Origin: Liolophura sinensis
Lineage: Eukaryota > Mollusca > Polyplacophora > Chitonida > Chitonidae
Direction of reading: 5' to 3'
DNA length: 64,000 nucleotides
NCBI RefSeq assembly: GCF_032854445.1
Contig: NC_088297.1
Coordinates: 24,501,127 to 24,565,126 of the forward strand
Shown: piece by piece, positions 51,176 through 63,369 of the stretch
How positions within the stretch are numbered: the stretch's first letter is position 1
Layout: each line of letters opens with the position of its first letter
The notes under the pieces: model-generated
The model's input: only the letters and a program-made list of their open reading frames with translations
Database searches by the model: none
What the model was told of the DNA's origin: nothing
Translations under genes and position numbers: made by a program

Positions 51176-53493
51176 AGCGGGGATCAAAATTTGGGGTTCA
51201 AGACCAGCTTTTTGAGCCTGTGGTTAAAACAAAAGTCAACCCCTCTTACAACTGGTCTTCCTTTATGTTTTGACTAGAAACTGTGGAAAAAACGTACACA
51301 TTTTCAGTAATAATGTTAAGAGAGACATAAACATATAAGAACTTTGTTTTATTATCAAATATTTTGCGTGCCACACTAAATTAAGATTATGTACAGCTTC
51401 CATAGCCACTACATTAGATGCAAGCTGAATGTGTTTCTTGACAACAATAACATGACCTAAGAAAAAATGATAAAATACAGGTTAAACTGTGATATGGATA
51501 AAACATTGACATGATACACATGCAGAATCTTAAGATCAATTTTAATTTCTTATTTCGTTCATTTATCATCGTTTAATGAACATACAGGTATTGAAATGTA
51601 CAATCATGATGGTATAATGCAACAAAATACTTTGTTAACATCGCCTCCATATAAACAGGGAGTGGTATAAACATGTTAAATCGTATTTTACATGATAATT
51701 ATGGTCATCGCACTTGGTATGGATTGAGTAACGTAATAAATTCAATATGTTCTGCTAAATATGCTTCAATGTGCACAGGCCGAAACAGAATGTTCATATA
51801 TACATCAAGTTTTACGTAATGCCGATCTCCTATTTTATTCATGGCCCAAATTTTTACAAAATAGCGGTAGATTCAATAGTCTGGTCTTTCCTTTTGCTCA
51901 AAAAAGTATGTGAACTGTTTACATGTACTTATTTTGTAGAAACAGGTATTTATTTTTACATCTGCGTGAATTATCTCCTGGTTGTGAGTTGTAGTCATTC
52001 TGGTCTCTGCTGACAAACCAATAGAAGGTACTCTGTGAGCTTATAAAAGGAAACAAAATTGAATGGAATGGCACCAATATTTAAAAGGAGGGAAAACAAT
52101 AAATGTCCATAATAAAATATAATATGATATGTTTGACGGTTCTGTATGTATTGGAATGAAACTGGTTTAATTTTAGCTACTAATCGCTGATGCCCCTTTC
52201 AAACTTCTAGTATCAGCACTGGTATACTTACAATATTCTAAATCCTCCAAACACCCGGCCATGCAGAGAAAGTATTATAACTTGATATAAAATTAAAAGA
52301 CATATTTGATATCATTTTGAAGATTCAAATTTATTGGTCCTGTATGCTGACTTATCCTGTTTACCTGTTCATATAACAGAGCACTCTTCTAATTCATGTA
52401 CACCACAAAAGATAGCATGATGGTGGTTGAATTGGCTTAGGATTTAAATGTAGACCAGGTGAACACAAATACAACATCTGCTACTGAATGCATTCACTGA
52501 TGAAGACCCCAACGATGCCATGATATATTAAAGGACAACAAAAATTATTTGTTTGAAAATTGTAGATCAAAATTCAGAATGATTCAAATGGACAAGCCTA
52601 TAAAATAACAATTTTCCTGCCTTGTCTCATAATGGGCTGTTAAAAGGACCAATGAATTTGAAAGTTGAATGTTTTGTGTAGGCTTTCCAAACACAAAGCT
52701 CCCTAACCTGGGCCTTTTGTTTGCGTATATGTACCTCAAGAATCAGAGAGAAGTGTTCCACGTGCTACATGTTCTGACAGCCAATTTCTGCATTTCAGGG
52801 AAGAGAATCTAACGAAATCCCGGCACTCCAAAATATATGCATGTCTTAGATAACCTACAAAATTATGCTTCTCAAAACCTGGCAACTAAGCAACCCTAAT
52901 TTCTTTTGAACTAATCTCTAGCTATATATGGGAGCATGTTTTTCTTGCAGAAGAATATTTCATCAGAGTAAAAGATGGAAATTATTTGCACTTTTGCTAA
53001 GAAAGGTATGAACTTAGGCATCACATGAAACACTTCAACTGTGAGGTTTGAAGGCAAAGAAAACACTGTACATAAAAACAGTCTGATTTAATTCTTTAAA
53101 ATTTTTTCAACCCAGTAAAATACATTTGAAAATCTGGATCCTACGGTGTGGCCTTTTCTGGCAATATTGGGGCCAGTGACGTCAGATCAGGTTTTTGCCA
53201 TTTTCCACACAGACTGCCACATTTCATCATTAAACATGTATATGCACAGATTTATGAACAGATTTGCTGAATAGACCTTGAAACCAGCTATTTGAAACAA
53301 AAATATATACATGTGATATCTCTCACACCCTCTGCTTCACAACAGACCACCATATAATGCGATGTTTTAATACTACTTTCATCTGGTGGAATAATTCTAA
53401 AGAAATAAATCAAAGTATTTTCTGGAATTGTCTTTCATCTGATGTATATTTGAGTGTTTTCTTTGCCTTTAATGACTTTTCCTACCACCCACT
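51176..53493 (-). other. Possible long 3' UTR of the claudin-like gene
   Basis: AT-rich single-copy sequence follows the stop codon of the claudin-like gene. Candidate minus-strand AATAAA signals lie at 52330-52335, 51834-51839 and 51348-51353. No exon, SINE or array was seen. The 3' UTR reading is an inference only. Confidence 0.4.
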
Positions 53494-53966
53494 CTAAAAC
53501 GACACTTCTTGAGAGCCCCCATAACTGCCATGCAATCCTGGGGAGAGATTGGAGCTGTATGGTTTGAAACTGGGGGGTGGTTCGCTCAGCACCACCCCAG
53601 GGAACCCATGATCGTCATCTCTCATCTGGGGCAGGGTAACCATGGGAGGGGCTGGCCGGTAGAGGTCTACCATAGGCTTTACGGTCTTGCGGTAGTCATA
53701 CTGGCGGTAGACGGTCTCATCATCCAACGGGTGGTATGGGGTGCTCCGCACGTACTCTACAGCCCGGAGGGTGCGACAGAACTGCATCCAGAGGAGGACG
53801 GCGCTGGCGAGGGTCATGACTGCGCCGATAATGGCAATGAAAAATCCCCAGGTGAGCGACTCCAGACTGACTGTGGTATTCCGCCACATGTTGGTACACC
53901 AGTTGTTACTACACGATGACCACAGAGAGCCCAGGGAGAGTAGGACGCTGGCTGCCAGGGAAATAC
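53494..53966 (-). CDS. Claudin-like gene exon 3 with stop codon
   Basis: The exon completes the third helix (GISLAASVLLSLGSLW), encodes the fourth (WGFFIAIIGAVMTLASAVLL) and the tail, and ends in TAG. The acceptor is TTTTCCCTTAG. Confidence 0.88.
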
Positions 53967-56900
53967 CTAAGGGAAAATAACGTGATAACATCAAGGCAGA
54001 GAAGACTGAGTCACTGACTGCATGGCTGGCTAGCTGACTGACTGACTGACTGACTGACTGCCAGCCAGGCAGACCCCTGAGGGAAGATAAGGTGATAACA
54101 TCAGGGCAAAGAAGACCGCTTGACTGGCTGCATGGCTGACTAGCTCACTGACTGACTGCGAGCCAGGCAGACCCCTGAGGGAAGATAAGGTGATAACATC
54201 AGTGCAAATAAGGCTGACTGACTGACTGCATGGCTGACCGCCAGGGAGACACCTGAGAGAAAATAACGTGACAACATCAGAGCAGAGAAGACCGACTGAC
54301 TGACTGCAAGAATGACTGGTTCACTGACTGACTGTCTGCCAGGGAGATACCCAAGGGATGGTAACTTGATAACATCAGGGAAGAGAAGACTGACTGACTG
54401 ACTGACTGACTGCATGACTGATGAGTTCACTGACTGACTGCCAGCCAGGGAGATACCCTGAGGGAAGATAACGTGATAACACCAGGGCAATGAAGACTGA
54501 CTGACTGGCTTCAATGCTTCTACAAGGATCTCTTTAAATGCTAACATGAGCTGATAAGTGGTAAGAGATGCATGTAGTCAGACTGCAGGTTTCAAACAAC
54601 CACCCTTTTCCAGCCTTTAGTTATTCTAAATTCTCAACAAATTTGACCCCTAAAGTATAACTTTACACGCACTTCAAAAAATAAAATTCATACGACTTTG
54701 AAGACTTAAATACACTGTTCATGTAGGCCACACATACGAACTTCACAGAAATCATAACATAACCTGTTCGCTTCAATTAAATATGCCTCTAACATGACAA
54801 ATATGCCTCAAACATGACAATTAAATAAGCCTCTAACATGACAAATATGCCTCTAACATGACAATTAAATATGCCTTTAACATGATAATTAAATGTGCCT
54901 CTAACATGACACATTATGCACTTTGTGTCCAGTTGAATCTGTAGAGGGTTAGGGTAAATACAAAATGCATACATGCATCACAAGATGAGCACAATGCAGT
55001 GTAATCCTGGGTGTAATACAGACATAAAATTATTAAGAGTTACCTCCCCCTGACAAAGCTATCCTGTACAGCAAGCATGGAAATAATTCTCAAGTTGGTA
55101 CATGATAAAATGGCAAATCTCCTAGTATTTACATTATTAAAAACAATTAATCCTGGTAAAATACTATTTGGTGCAGGACATTGTCCTTGTCCTGCTACTT
55201 ATTTTCAGTCTTGTACAGGTAAATGTATATGTACAGAAAGAATATTAGAGGCAATTGTTACCTGCTCCTGACACTGCCGCAGCCAATCCAATCTCCGCTA
55301 CCAGGTGGAGGTAAGGGCTGATCGCCACGATGAACAGTCCAGCACACGTCGCACCACCCACTGTCGTCCCCAGGAGCCACAAGATCTGGGCAACCTTAAA
55401 GGCGTCTGAAAATTACAAAAAAACTGTAACACTCATTCCAACATACATGAGGTTACGTCATGAATATTTCTGTGGATTGTCATAGGTTTCCCCTTTGATT
55501 TCCTTCCTCCGTAACACTCATATAAGTGAAATATTCTAGAGTATGGTGTATAACACCAATCAAATACATCAAATCAATGCACCATTCAATTCAATTTATA
55601 TACACTGCTATGCCATGACCAAAAATAAAGCACAAAACAGAAACATAAAACCACATAAGTACAGTATAGAGTGCCGTACAGTCCCACAAAGTTGCCGAAA
55701 GACTAGCTGAGGAATAAATTTACGGCATTGCTTAGCTAAGTAACGTACATTTGAATTAATATGGTATTTATTTATTTATTTGATTGGTGTATAATACTCA
55801 TACTCAAGAATATTTCACTTATACATGGCGGCCAGACTTCTGGTGTTAGGAAACAGGTCTTTGATACACAAATCGCGAACTGCATTTGCCATCCCTGTAC
55901 TATGGGAGGAAACTGCAACCTAATGAATAGGTGAGTAAAATGTTGAGCTAAGACTTCCTTGGCCTTTGATATGCTAATCGCTTCCAATGATTGGCTATCT
56001 GTGTGCTATGGGTGGCCACTGCAACCCTATGATTGGCCAATAACTTTACCCAAACTGGACACCCCCACTGAACGACTACGCCGACAGCATCTGATCCCCC
56101 TCTCAAAATACCTTTCCTTACTTCTTAAGACCAGCTAAAAAGGAATTCTTCCTAGGCCATGGCCATACCCAATGCACATATGGCTAAAGGGCTAAACAAG
56201 ATTTGGGCGACTGATGTCTGTATGTTCAAGCATGATGGCACTTTTGATTGACTCAATCTGCATGATCTGCTTACAGTGAACTGTTATGCTTTTCAAAATA
56301 GGTGTGGATTATTTTAGAGATGTACTTGCATATATATATATATATCTGGCCTTATGTTGTATTTCCTTTTTCTGGACGTTCCACGTTCCCCACAAATTAG
56401 ATAATTTTTTAGTTTTATTTTTATACCCTCCTCCAATACTGAAAAGACAAATCATTCTGCCTGTAAAACAAACATTTAAATTGGCATGGCATGAAAGAAT
56501 CCTATGGCAATGATCACTACAGGTATTACCTGGTCAACCTGACGGGAAACACTGTGCCTGAAAGTTGAGGGCAGGACAAATACCGGACAAAGCATTACAC
56601 CTTATGTTAACTCCGGGATGATTTACATGTTGAAGCATCTTTTTAATATAAAACTGGACACCCAATTTAAAACACTGAGTAAATTCTGTTTTCTTGTATT
56701 CGTCCTAGCAGTAATAAGACCTGATAAAGTGGTATACCATTAACCCTAATTTTTCAACCTTTTCCGACAACTGCCTCTGCAAACAATATTTTGAAACATT
56801 CAGAGAGAACTATGGCATGTAGAGAAATGATTAGTACAGTTTTATGAACCTCACATCTGTAATGACAAAAACAAATAATTTTAAGCTTTAAGCATCACTT

Positions 56901-57202
56901 TCATAATAATTGTATGCTTGAATTCGGCAGACAAAAAAGTGCCATAGTGGTTGAACAGGTTGAAGATTCACGGTAAGATGGATACAGGGCCTTGTTATCA
57001 TCACCAGATTTCTAAAAAATCAACTGGACAAAAATTTGGTCAGAGCAAAGAAACAGAACTGGTTGGTCCGCTGTCAGTATAATGTGACAGGGTTGGGTGA
57101 TATGTTTGATATGTACATGTATAGGTATGTATGAATGGGTTTTGACATCATACTTAACTATTTTTCAGTCATATGAGGAAGACGAGTCCTTTGGTGTTTA
57201 CC

Positions 57203-57235
<33 letters not shown>

Positions 57236-58846
57236 CTTCCTGTGGCAGGGCGAGTCCATGTCGCCAAAGTGCAGCCCTTAATGGCTAACTAAGACCCACT
57301 CAATAATGTGTGCACATGTATGTATGCTTGGGGTTTATCGTCATATTTAACAATCTTTCAGTCTTATGACGACGAGGAGTCAGGACAAGTTCATGCCGTC
57401 AAAGAGCTGCTGCCACTGGAGTATCATGCCGACGACACCAGACGTGACACCCCACCCAGTCACATTATAAAGACAAGGGGCCAGGCAGTTGTGTTTCCTT
57501 GCTCTTACCTCTCAGTGCTGAGCGCCTAGTCAGGAAGCAATAAGTACCATTTTTAAAGTCTCTAGTATGACCCAACCCCACTTTGATCCTGAATCACTTA
57601 TTTGATTGGTGTTTTACGCCGTACTCAAGAAAATTTCACTTATACGATGGTGGCCAGCATTATGGTGGGCAGAACCCGGGCAGTGCCCGCGGGATACCCA
57701 CGACCATCCGCAGGTAGCTGCAGACCTTCCCACATACGGCCAGAGAGGAAGCCAGCATGAGCTGGACTTGAACTCACAGCAACCACATTGGTGACAGACT
57801 CCTGGGTAATAACGCTGCGCTAGTGCGCTAACCAACTGAGTCACGGAGGCCCTTCGCGACTTTGATGCGAAGACTCTAACCATTAGGCCACTAAAGTGGT
57901 TGTGTCATGTCTGGTGTCATCAGCATGATACTTTATTGGCGGCAGCACTTTGGTGGCACGGATTCACTCTCCCAGATTGTACACGTATGTACACAACTCA
58001 AGGATGGCCCCAAACCAACGTCAGGTTTAAAAACATGACGCAGGTGCTGTGGCAGTGTGTCAGGGCACGAGACAAAAATTATCAAGTATGTCTTCACGGC
58101 CTTAAGTCAGCAGACGCTTATGTTCCTTGTCTTTTCACCTGTCGATTTATCGTTGGCACAACGTCGATCTGTTATTTCCCAGACCGCATGGGTCCGATAT
58201 TCCTCTGATGCTAAAAGCGAACGGCTGTACTGACAGCTTTGACATATTTGGGCAGGTAACTGCATCAGGTTTTTAAACGGAGCTCACTTTGACATTGGTT
58301 TGGGGCCATCCTTGGCCGAACCAAATTTTACCAAACCTAACGTCTGAGTAACCGCGAACTACTTTTACCAATATGTTCGATTGCAGGAGCCACCACCTTG
58401 TCTCGCCTATGTCTGTGTGAACTCATGCGAACCCTGCAATGCCCACTGGTCTTATCACAGTAAGACTGGAAGACTGCTTTCATTAACATATACCATATAC
58501 TATCCAACTTAAAAAAAAGTTTGTTTTTTTAATAAAATTTACCTGGTACCAGCATGGCATTGGACGCCTTTTGCACCCTGTTCAGTTCCCTCAGACCGGC
58601 TTTGTCGTACACTGTGTGCTGGCCGTTCTTCTTGTACAAGAACAGTCCCAGGGTGTCATAGGACACGGATTGTTTGGGACCATCTATTCCAAAAGTAGAC
58701 TTCACGTTGAACCAGTATGGTAGCACCAGAGCTACTATGTTCACCAGCGTAGCGAGCAGCATGATAATTGCAGGAAACGCTAAAAACTTCGCCGCTAAAA
58801 ACCTGGCGCAGACGTTCCCTCTGTACGGCTTCGGAGCTTGGCCCAT
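53494..58846 (-). CDS. Claudin/PMP22-like four-transmembrane protein, 3 exons, complete
   Basis: Three exons (58846-58543, 55405-55262, 53966-53494) join at phase 1 into 306 residues. Predicted helices are at about 21-43, 106-130, 137-164 and 187-210, with both ends in the cytosol. The first extracellular loop (about 44-105) has LPYW and GLFLYKK but no cysteine pair, so the W-GLW-C-C claudin signature is absent. The second loop has CSNNWC and an N-glycosylation site (NTT, Asn179). The cytosolic tail of about 95 residues is rich in Tyr and Pro (YRQYDYRK, PPPSF) and ends EVSF, which could bind a class II PDZ domain. In this superfamily such proteins organise cell junctions or act as channel subunits; the exact role here is unknown. 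The start ATG follows a CAACAACAACAACA leader. This is the only gene in the right third of the window. Confidence 0.85.
53990..54535. repeat. About 100-bp tandem array derived from the exon 3 splice acceptor
   Basis: Five imperfect units combine GACTGACTGACTG tetramers with a block matching the 5' edge of exon 3 and its acceptor (CTGCCAGGGAGATACCCAAG, compared with CTGCCAGGGAAATACCTAAG at the real exon). On the minus strand the copies read QGISLAGS, LGYLPGRQS, SGVSLAVS and SGVCLARS beside the real LGISLAAS. Confidence 0.85.
54536..55261 (-). other. Rest of intron 2 of the claudin-like gene
   Basis: A 20-30-bp repeat of CCTCTAACATGACAAATATG type lies at 54785-54915. Nothing else was recognised. 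Confidence 0.6.
55262..55405 (-). CDS. Claudin-like gene exon 2
   Basis: A 144-bp phase 1-1 exon encodes the second helix (VAQILWLLGTTVGGATCAG) and the start of the third (VAEIGLAAAVSGA). The acceptor is TTTTCAG and the donor is GTAACA. Confidence 0.87.
55470..55570 (+). mobile_element. SINE family A, 3' fragment
   Basis: CATAGGTTTCCCCTTTG, ATATAAGTGAAATATTCTAG and AACACCAATCAAATAC follow the family order. Confidence 0.6.
55768..55960 (-). mobile_element. SINE family A, diverged and head-truncated
   Basis: TTTATTTATTTGATTGGTGT and CTCAAGAATATTTCACTTAT, then GGCGGCCAG, mark the tail half. The rest has diverged. Confidence 0.65.
55961..57115 (-). other. Intron 1 of the claudin-like gene, single-copy part
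   Basis: Only short TA runs (56329-56346) stand out. Confidence 0.45.
57120..57290 (-). mobile_element. SINE family C, partial
   Basis: TTTTTCAGTCATATGAGGAA and GTGGCAGGGCGAGTCCATGT are family C blocks. A TA microsatellite (57210-57232) has expanded between them. Confidence 0.65.
57325..57597 (-). mobile_element. SINE family C, part interrupted by a SINE A
   Basis: GGGGTTTATCGTCATATTTA, CAGTCTTATGACGACGAGGA and CCCAGTCACATTATAAAGAC are in family order. The tRNA-like head continues at 57856-57900 (on the minus strand GTGGCCTAATGGTTAGAGTC), after the inserted SINE. Confidence 0.75.
57598..57855 (-). mobile_element. SINE family A, full length, nested in SINE C
   Basis: The complete family order is present from TTGATTGGTGTTTTACGCCG to AACCAACTGAGTCACGGAGG. 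Insertion into the C element dates A after C here. A short ACTTTGAT repeat on both sides is a possible target-site duplication. Confidence 0.88.
57901..58542 (-). other. Intron 1 of the claudin-like gene next to exon 1
   Basis: A 102-residue plus-strand ORF (57900-58208) has no recognised domain. No repeat was identified. Confidence 0.4.
58543..58846 (-). CDS. Claudin-like gene exon 1
   Basis: The exon starts MGQAPKPYRGNV and encodes the first helix (PAIIMLLATLVNIVALVL) and most of the first loop. It ends with donor GTAAAT at phase 1. A (CAA)n leader directly precedes the ATG. Confidence 0.85.
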
Positions 58847-60080
58847 TGTTGTTGTTGTTGAAAAAAACCCAGCGAAAATGACTCACAGCTCGAACTTTTG
58901 AGACTGACGCCTTCAACTTTTCGTTCGTTTAACGCCGATTCAGACTAAAATTTTCACGTGAATTGTGTGACTGTGAGAAAGGCCTGGTTCACATCGCCAG
59001 ATCTGGGTATTTCTGCCCGGTGTGAACTCATTTATCCGATAGTTTGGGTGACATTCCTGAAGAGATGACACAATTTTCACCTGTGTAGGTCATCGGCCAT
59101 TTTGGACTCACCTGGATAAATTCAAGAATTTCACAGGAAGGGGAGGTAACCGCTACTTTGCTCAAGTCACTACCTGTTTGATATTGTGTTTTAAAAAAAC
59201 TTATGGTTAATCCACCGTTTAGCATAGTGCAAAAGCATTCATCTCTCTCTCTCTCTCCCCCCCCCCCCCCACCCAAAAAAAAACAAAAAAAACTGAGAAG
59301 TTACGTTTCAATATTTCGTATAAAAATAAATTCTGAGATAGTGTCGAAATCTTGAAACGCCAAATATAGGACTTCTCATGTTTCACATGTTCGGAGTATC
59401 TATGTTTTGCACTAAATCCATTATTTTTTTCACCTGGCCTATAATTAAACTGCTGGAACGGGGTCAAGTCATAAACGGTAACGATAGGCCTACAATATGA
59501 TAGGCCTACACTATGATGGGCCTCCTGTAACATACTGCGCCAACACGTACCTCGTCCTGCTTGGCAGCACGTTCACTCTGATATTATTTGGAAGTCACTA
59601 CGGCATACCGGCAGGCTTACGTGCCTTCAGATAGAGCTACTTGTATACAGCTGAGGTAATATGTTGTATAAAAATAAATTCTGAAATATTGTCGAAATCT
59701 TGAAACCCCAAATATTGGACTTCTCATTTTTCACATGTTCGGAGTATCTATGTTTTGCACTAAATGCATTATGTTTTTCACCTGGCCTATAATTAAACTG
59801 CTGGAACGGGGTCAAGTCATAAACGGTAACGATAGGCCTAGAATGTGATAGGCCTACACTATGATGGGCCTCCTGGTACATAGCCTACTGCGCTACTTGT
59901 ATACAACTGAGGTAATGTTGGCCCTAGGTCTATATATATAGACCTACATGTAGGTCTTCATACGGTAATTAAGCTATACAACATGCATATACAAAAGGCA
60001 CTGGTACCAGCCTGGTGTATAATATTTTCTTGTCACTTATTTTTTAATGTGCCTCTGAATATTGTTTTTTAAATATCCGG
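58847..60080. other. Upstream region of the claudin-like gene
   Basis: The 5' leader and promoter should lie next to 58847; no TATA box is claimed. A TC run followed by poly-C is at 59240-59270. A duplicated segment of about 210 bp occurs at about 59314-59520 and again at 59665-59872. Confidence 0.55.
59314..59872. repeat. Tandem segmental duplication of about 210 bp
   Basis: Both copies contain GTATAAAAATAAATTCTGA, TTCGGAGTATCTATGTTTTG and CTGGAACGGGGTCAAGTCAT in the same order, with only a few differences. They start about 350 bp apart. Confidence 0.88.
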
Positions 60081-60084
60081 TTTA

Positions 60085-61055
60085 ATTAACACTATCCATA
60101 CATGTATATCTGGTGTTAGGCCTATTAAAGAGGTACTAGTACCAATCTGTATGTATTCCACACGGCTTACTCGTCCTGCTGTAGACCTACATGCATAGCT
60201 GGTGTTAGGCCTATTAAAGACGTCCCTGTATGTATTCCACGTGGTTTACTCGTCCTGCTATAGGCCTACATGTATAGCTGGTGTTAGGCCTATTAAAGAC
60301 GTCCCTGTATGTATTCCACGTGGCTTACTCGTCCTGCTGTAGACCTACATGTATAGCTGGTGTTAGGCCTATTAAAGATGTCCCTGTTTGTATTCCACGT
60401 GGCTTACTCGTCCTGCTGTAGGCCTACATGTATAGCCGGTGTTAGGCCTATTAAAGACGTCCCTGTATGTATTCCACGTGGCTTACTCGTCCTGCTGTAG
60501 GCCTACATGTATATCTGGTGTTATAGGCATATTAAAGGCGTTCCTGTATGTATTCCACGCGGCTTACTCGTCTTGTTGTAGGCCTAGATGTGTATATGGT
60601 GTTAGGCCTATTAGACGTCCCTGTATGTATTCCACACGGCTTACTCGTCCTGCTGTTGGCCTACATGTATAGCTGGTTTTAGGCCTATTAAAGACGTCCC
60701 TGTTTGTATTCCACGCGGCTTACTCGTCTTGTTGTAGGCCTACATGTGTATCTGGTGTTAGGCCTATTAAAGACGTCCCTGTTTGTATTCCACGCGGCTT
60801 ACTCGTCCTGCTGTTGGCCTACATGTATACCTGGTGTTAGGCCTATTAAAGACGTCCCTGTATGTATTCCACGCAACTTTCATGTCCTGCTGTTGGCCTC
60901 CATGTATATCTGGTGTTAAAGGCCTATTAAAGACGTCCCTGCATGTATTCCACGCAGCTTGCTCGTCTTGCTGTAGGCCTGCCAGTATATCTGGTTTTAG
61001 GCCTATTAAACACATACCCGTATGCATTCCACCGGCACACAGCTTACTCGTCCCA
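60085..61055. repeat. 79-bp minisatellite, about 12 copies
   Basis: The unit includes GGCCTATTAAAGACGTCCCT, GTATGTATTCCACGTGGCTT, ACTCGTCCTGCTGTAGGCCT and ACATGTATAGCTGGTGTTA. Confidence 0.93.
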
Positions 61056-61425
61056 CTGTATGTTTGTTGAATACGGTATTTATTTTGTTCATTTTCTGGT
61101 TCCGGTATTCAGTTCTATTTGTTAATGTAGGGCCTAATTTTCTTTATAAATTATATTTAGTAGCTTGTTTCCTATTGTTTACTGTAGTAAACATGTGTTT
61201 ACTATAGTAAAATATGTAAAATGCTTACATGGTCATGTGGTGGAATGTTTAACAACAATAATTTACTTCACATCACAGTGTAAATTTATATATTACTGGT
61301 ATATATGTGTAAAATGCCAATAAACATAAACGTGTTTGCCAGAGGAGATAATCCTAATATGTGTAACCATGCCTACCAGAGTGGTTATGTAACACGCATG
61401 TAAACATGTCGTTAGTCAGGTGAAT
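61056..61425. other. Intergenic, no recognised feature
   Basis: AT-rich single-copy sequence between two arrays. Confidence 0.4.
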
Positions 61426-61429
61426 GTCT

Positions 61430-62140
61430 GGACGGAGGAAACTGTGACATCAGCCGGGTGTCTAAACAGAAGGAAACGGGACGCTGGTCAGGTGTCCCGA
61501 AGGAGGAAACCTGAAGCCAGTCTGGTGTCTCAATGGAGTCGCGGTTTCCTCTGTCAAGACACCTGACTAACTTCCCAGTTTCCTCTGTCCAGACACCTGT
61601 TTAGCTAAGGGTTTCCTTCATCCAGATATCTGACTGGCATCCAGGTTTTCCTCCATTCAGCTTTTCACTGACATCCCGGTTTCCTCCAGTCAGGGGTCAC
61701 GTTTGTAGGTGGACGGAAACAGGCGCCAGACACGTTAGTGGGGTGGAGAGAAACCAGCGCCAGGCACGCTTGTGGGTGGAGGGAAACCAGCACCAGGCAC
61801 GTTTGTGGGTGGAGAGAAACCGGCGCTAGGTACGTTTGTGGGTGGAGGGAAACACGTGCCGGACACTTTTGTGAGTGGAGGGAAAGACCCCAGACGCATT
61901 TGTGGGTGGAGGAAAACAGATGCCAGACACTTTTGGACGTGGCGGGAAAGGCGCCAGAAATGTTTGTGGGTGGAGGAAAACGGGTGCCAGGCACTTTTGG
62001 GGGTGGAGGGAAAGACGCCAGCCACGTTTGGGGGTGGTGGGATACAAGTGCCATAGACTTTTGGGGGTGGAGGGAAGGTCCCCAGACACATTTGTGGGTG
62101 GAAGGAAAGACACCAGACACGTTTGCAAGTACAGGCAATA
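61430..62140. repeat. 33-bp minisatellite, about 14 copies, with degenerate flank
   Basis: The core unit (61690-62135) is CCAGGCACGTTTGTGGGTGG followed by AGGGAAACCAGCA. Before it, 61430-61690 has related but inverted-looking units with GGTTTCCTC and GAGGAAAC in opposite orientations. Confidence 0.88.
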
Positions 62141-62269
62141 CCTTATATAAATCATGCTTGCTGTTGGCCTCAATGAAGCTGTATTGGTAGATATACACGC
62201 CTTGTCGATGACAGCTATAGTGGTCTGAACATAAGGCAGGTGCTAGACATGTGTCTTGGCAGAGGAAAC

Positions 62270-62500
62270 CGGGTACGGCGCCAATTGATCATGCAGGCAT
62301 GTAAAAGATTGGCATTCAATGGAATGCCAGTCAGGTGTCTAAACGAAGGGAAATGTAATGCCAGTCTGGTGTCTGAACGAAGAGAAATGGAATGCCAGTC
62401 TGGTTTCAGAATGAAGGAAAATGGAATGCCAATCTGGTGTATGAATGAAGGCAAATGGAACGCCAATCAGGTGTCTGGACAGAGGAAAACGAGACCCCAG
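62270..62500. repeat. 31- to 34-bp minisatellite
   Basis: About six units of GGAATGCCAGTCTGGTGTCT followed by GAACGAAGAGAAAT. Confidence 0.85.
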
Positions 62501-62800
62501 TGCAGTTGATCCATGGGGTTGTAAACAAACGATCCAGCAATCCATCAATAGGTCTGTATGCAAAAAATCCAGCAGCTGATCCATATACAAACGATTCAGC
62601 AATTGATCCTTGGGGCTGTATACAAACAATTCAGCAATTGATCGATGGGGCTGTATGCAAACGATCCAGCAGTTCACCCATGGGGCTGTCATCAATGAGA
62701 CTGTATACGATCCAGCAGTTGATCCATGGGGCTGTATACAAACAATCCAGCTGTCCATCAATGGGACTGTACACAAACAATACAGCATTCCATATATAAA
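62500..62800. repeat. About 35-bp degenerate tandem repeat
   Basis: Units of CAGCAATTGATCCATGGGGC followed by TGTATACAAACAATC, about eight copies. Confidence 0.82.
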
Positions 62801-63365
62801 CAAGTCCTCACTTATTATGGGTGGGTCACAAACATGCAGATGCGATCTCTAGACCCAATACTGTTGATGTAACTCAGAATATGACTGAAATCAAAAAATT
62901 AACGCGGAGTACAACTCTCATTACTGCTAGACATCAGCAGTTTTGAAGTTTAATTTTCCATTTATACAACATTATACACAGTAACATTTCTATCCAACTA
63001 ACCTCGTATCAAACACAATAGGAACAGAAAATCACTGATCGGAAATTACATACGTCATTGAAAATTTCAACACAAACTTTATCTTTTATCTGTCTTTAAA
63101 ACAAAAGGTTCTTGAGAAAACAAAACAAAATTGCTGAAAGATCAAATTTCACAACTGTCTTTAACAATTCGAACATGATTTTGCAAAAAAAAATTTAAAA
63201 AATGCTCTCACTGATATCACTGAAAGATGATGAATGAACTTGGATCAGAATGAGTATATCATCAATGCCACTTTGTGACAATGATAACGTTATTCCCCCA
63301 TCATAGAATATCAACAATCTGATTTGCCAGAATATAGAAATGTATTTTTCTTCAATTCACTGTTG
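62801..63365. other. Intergenic, no recognised feature
   Basis: AT-rich single-copy sequence. Confidence 0.4.
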
Positions 63366-63369
63366 ATGG

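Noticed and set aside
57900-58208. 102-codon plus-strand ORF in intron 1 of the claudin-like gene
   Set aside because: No domain, splice context or repeat-free homology signal was recognised.
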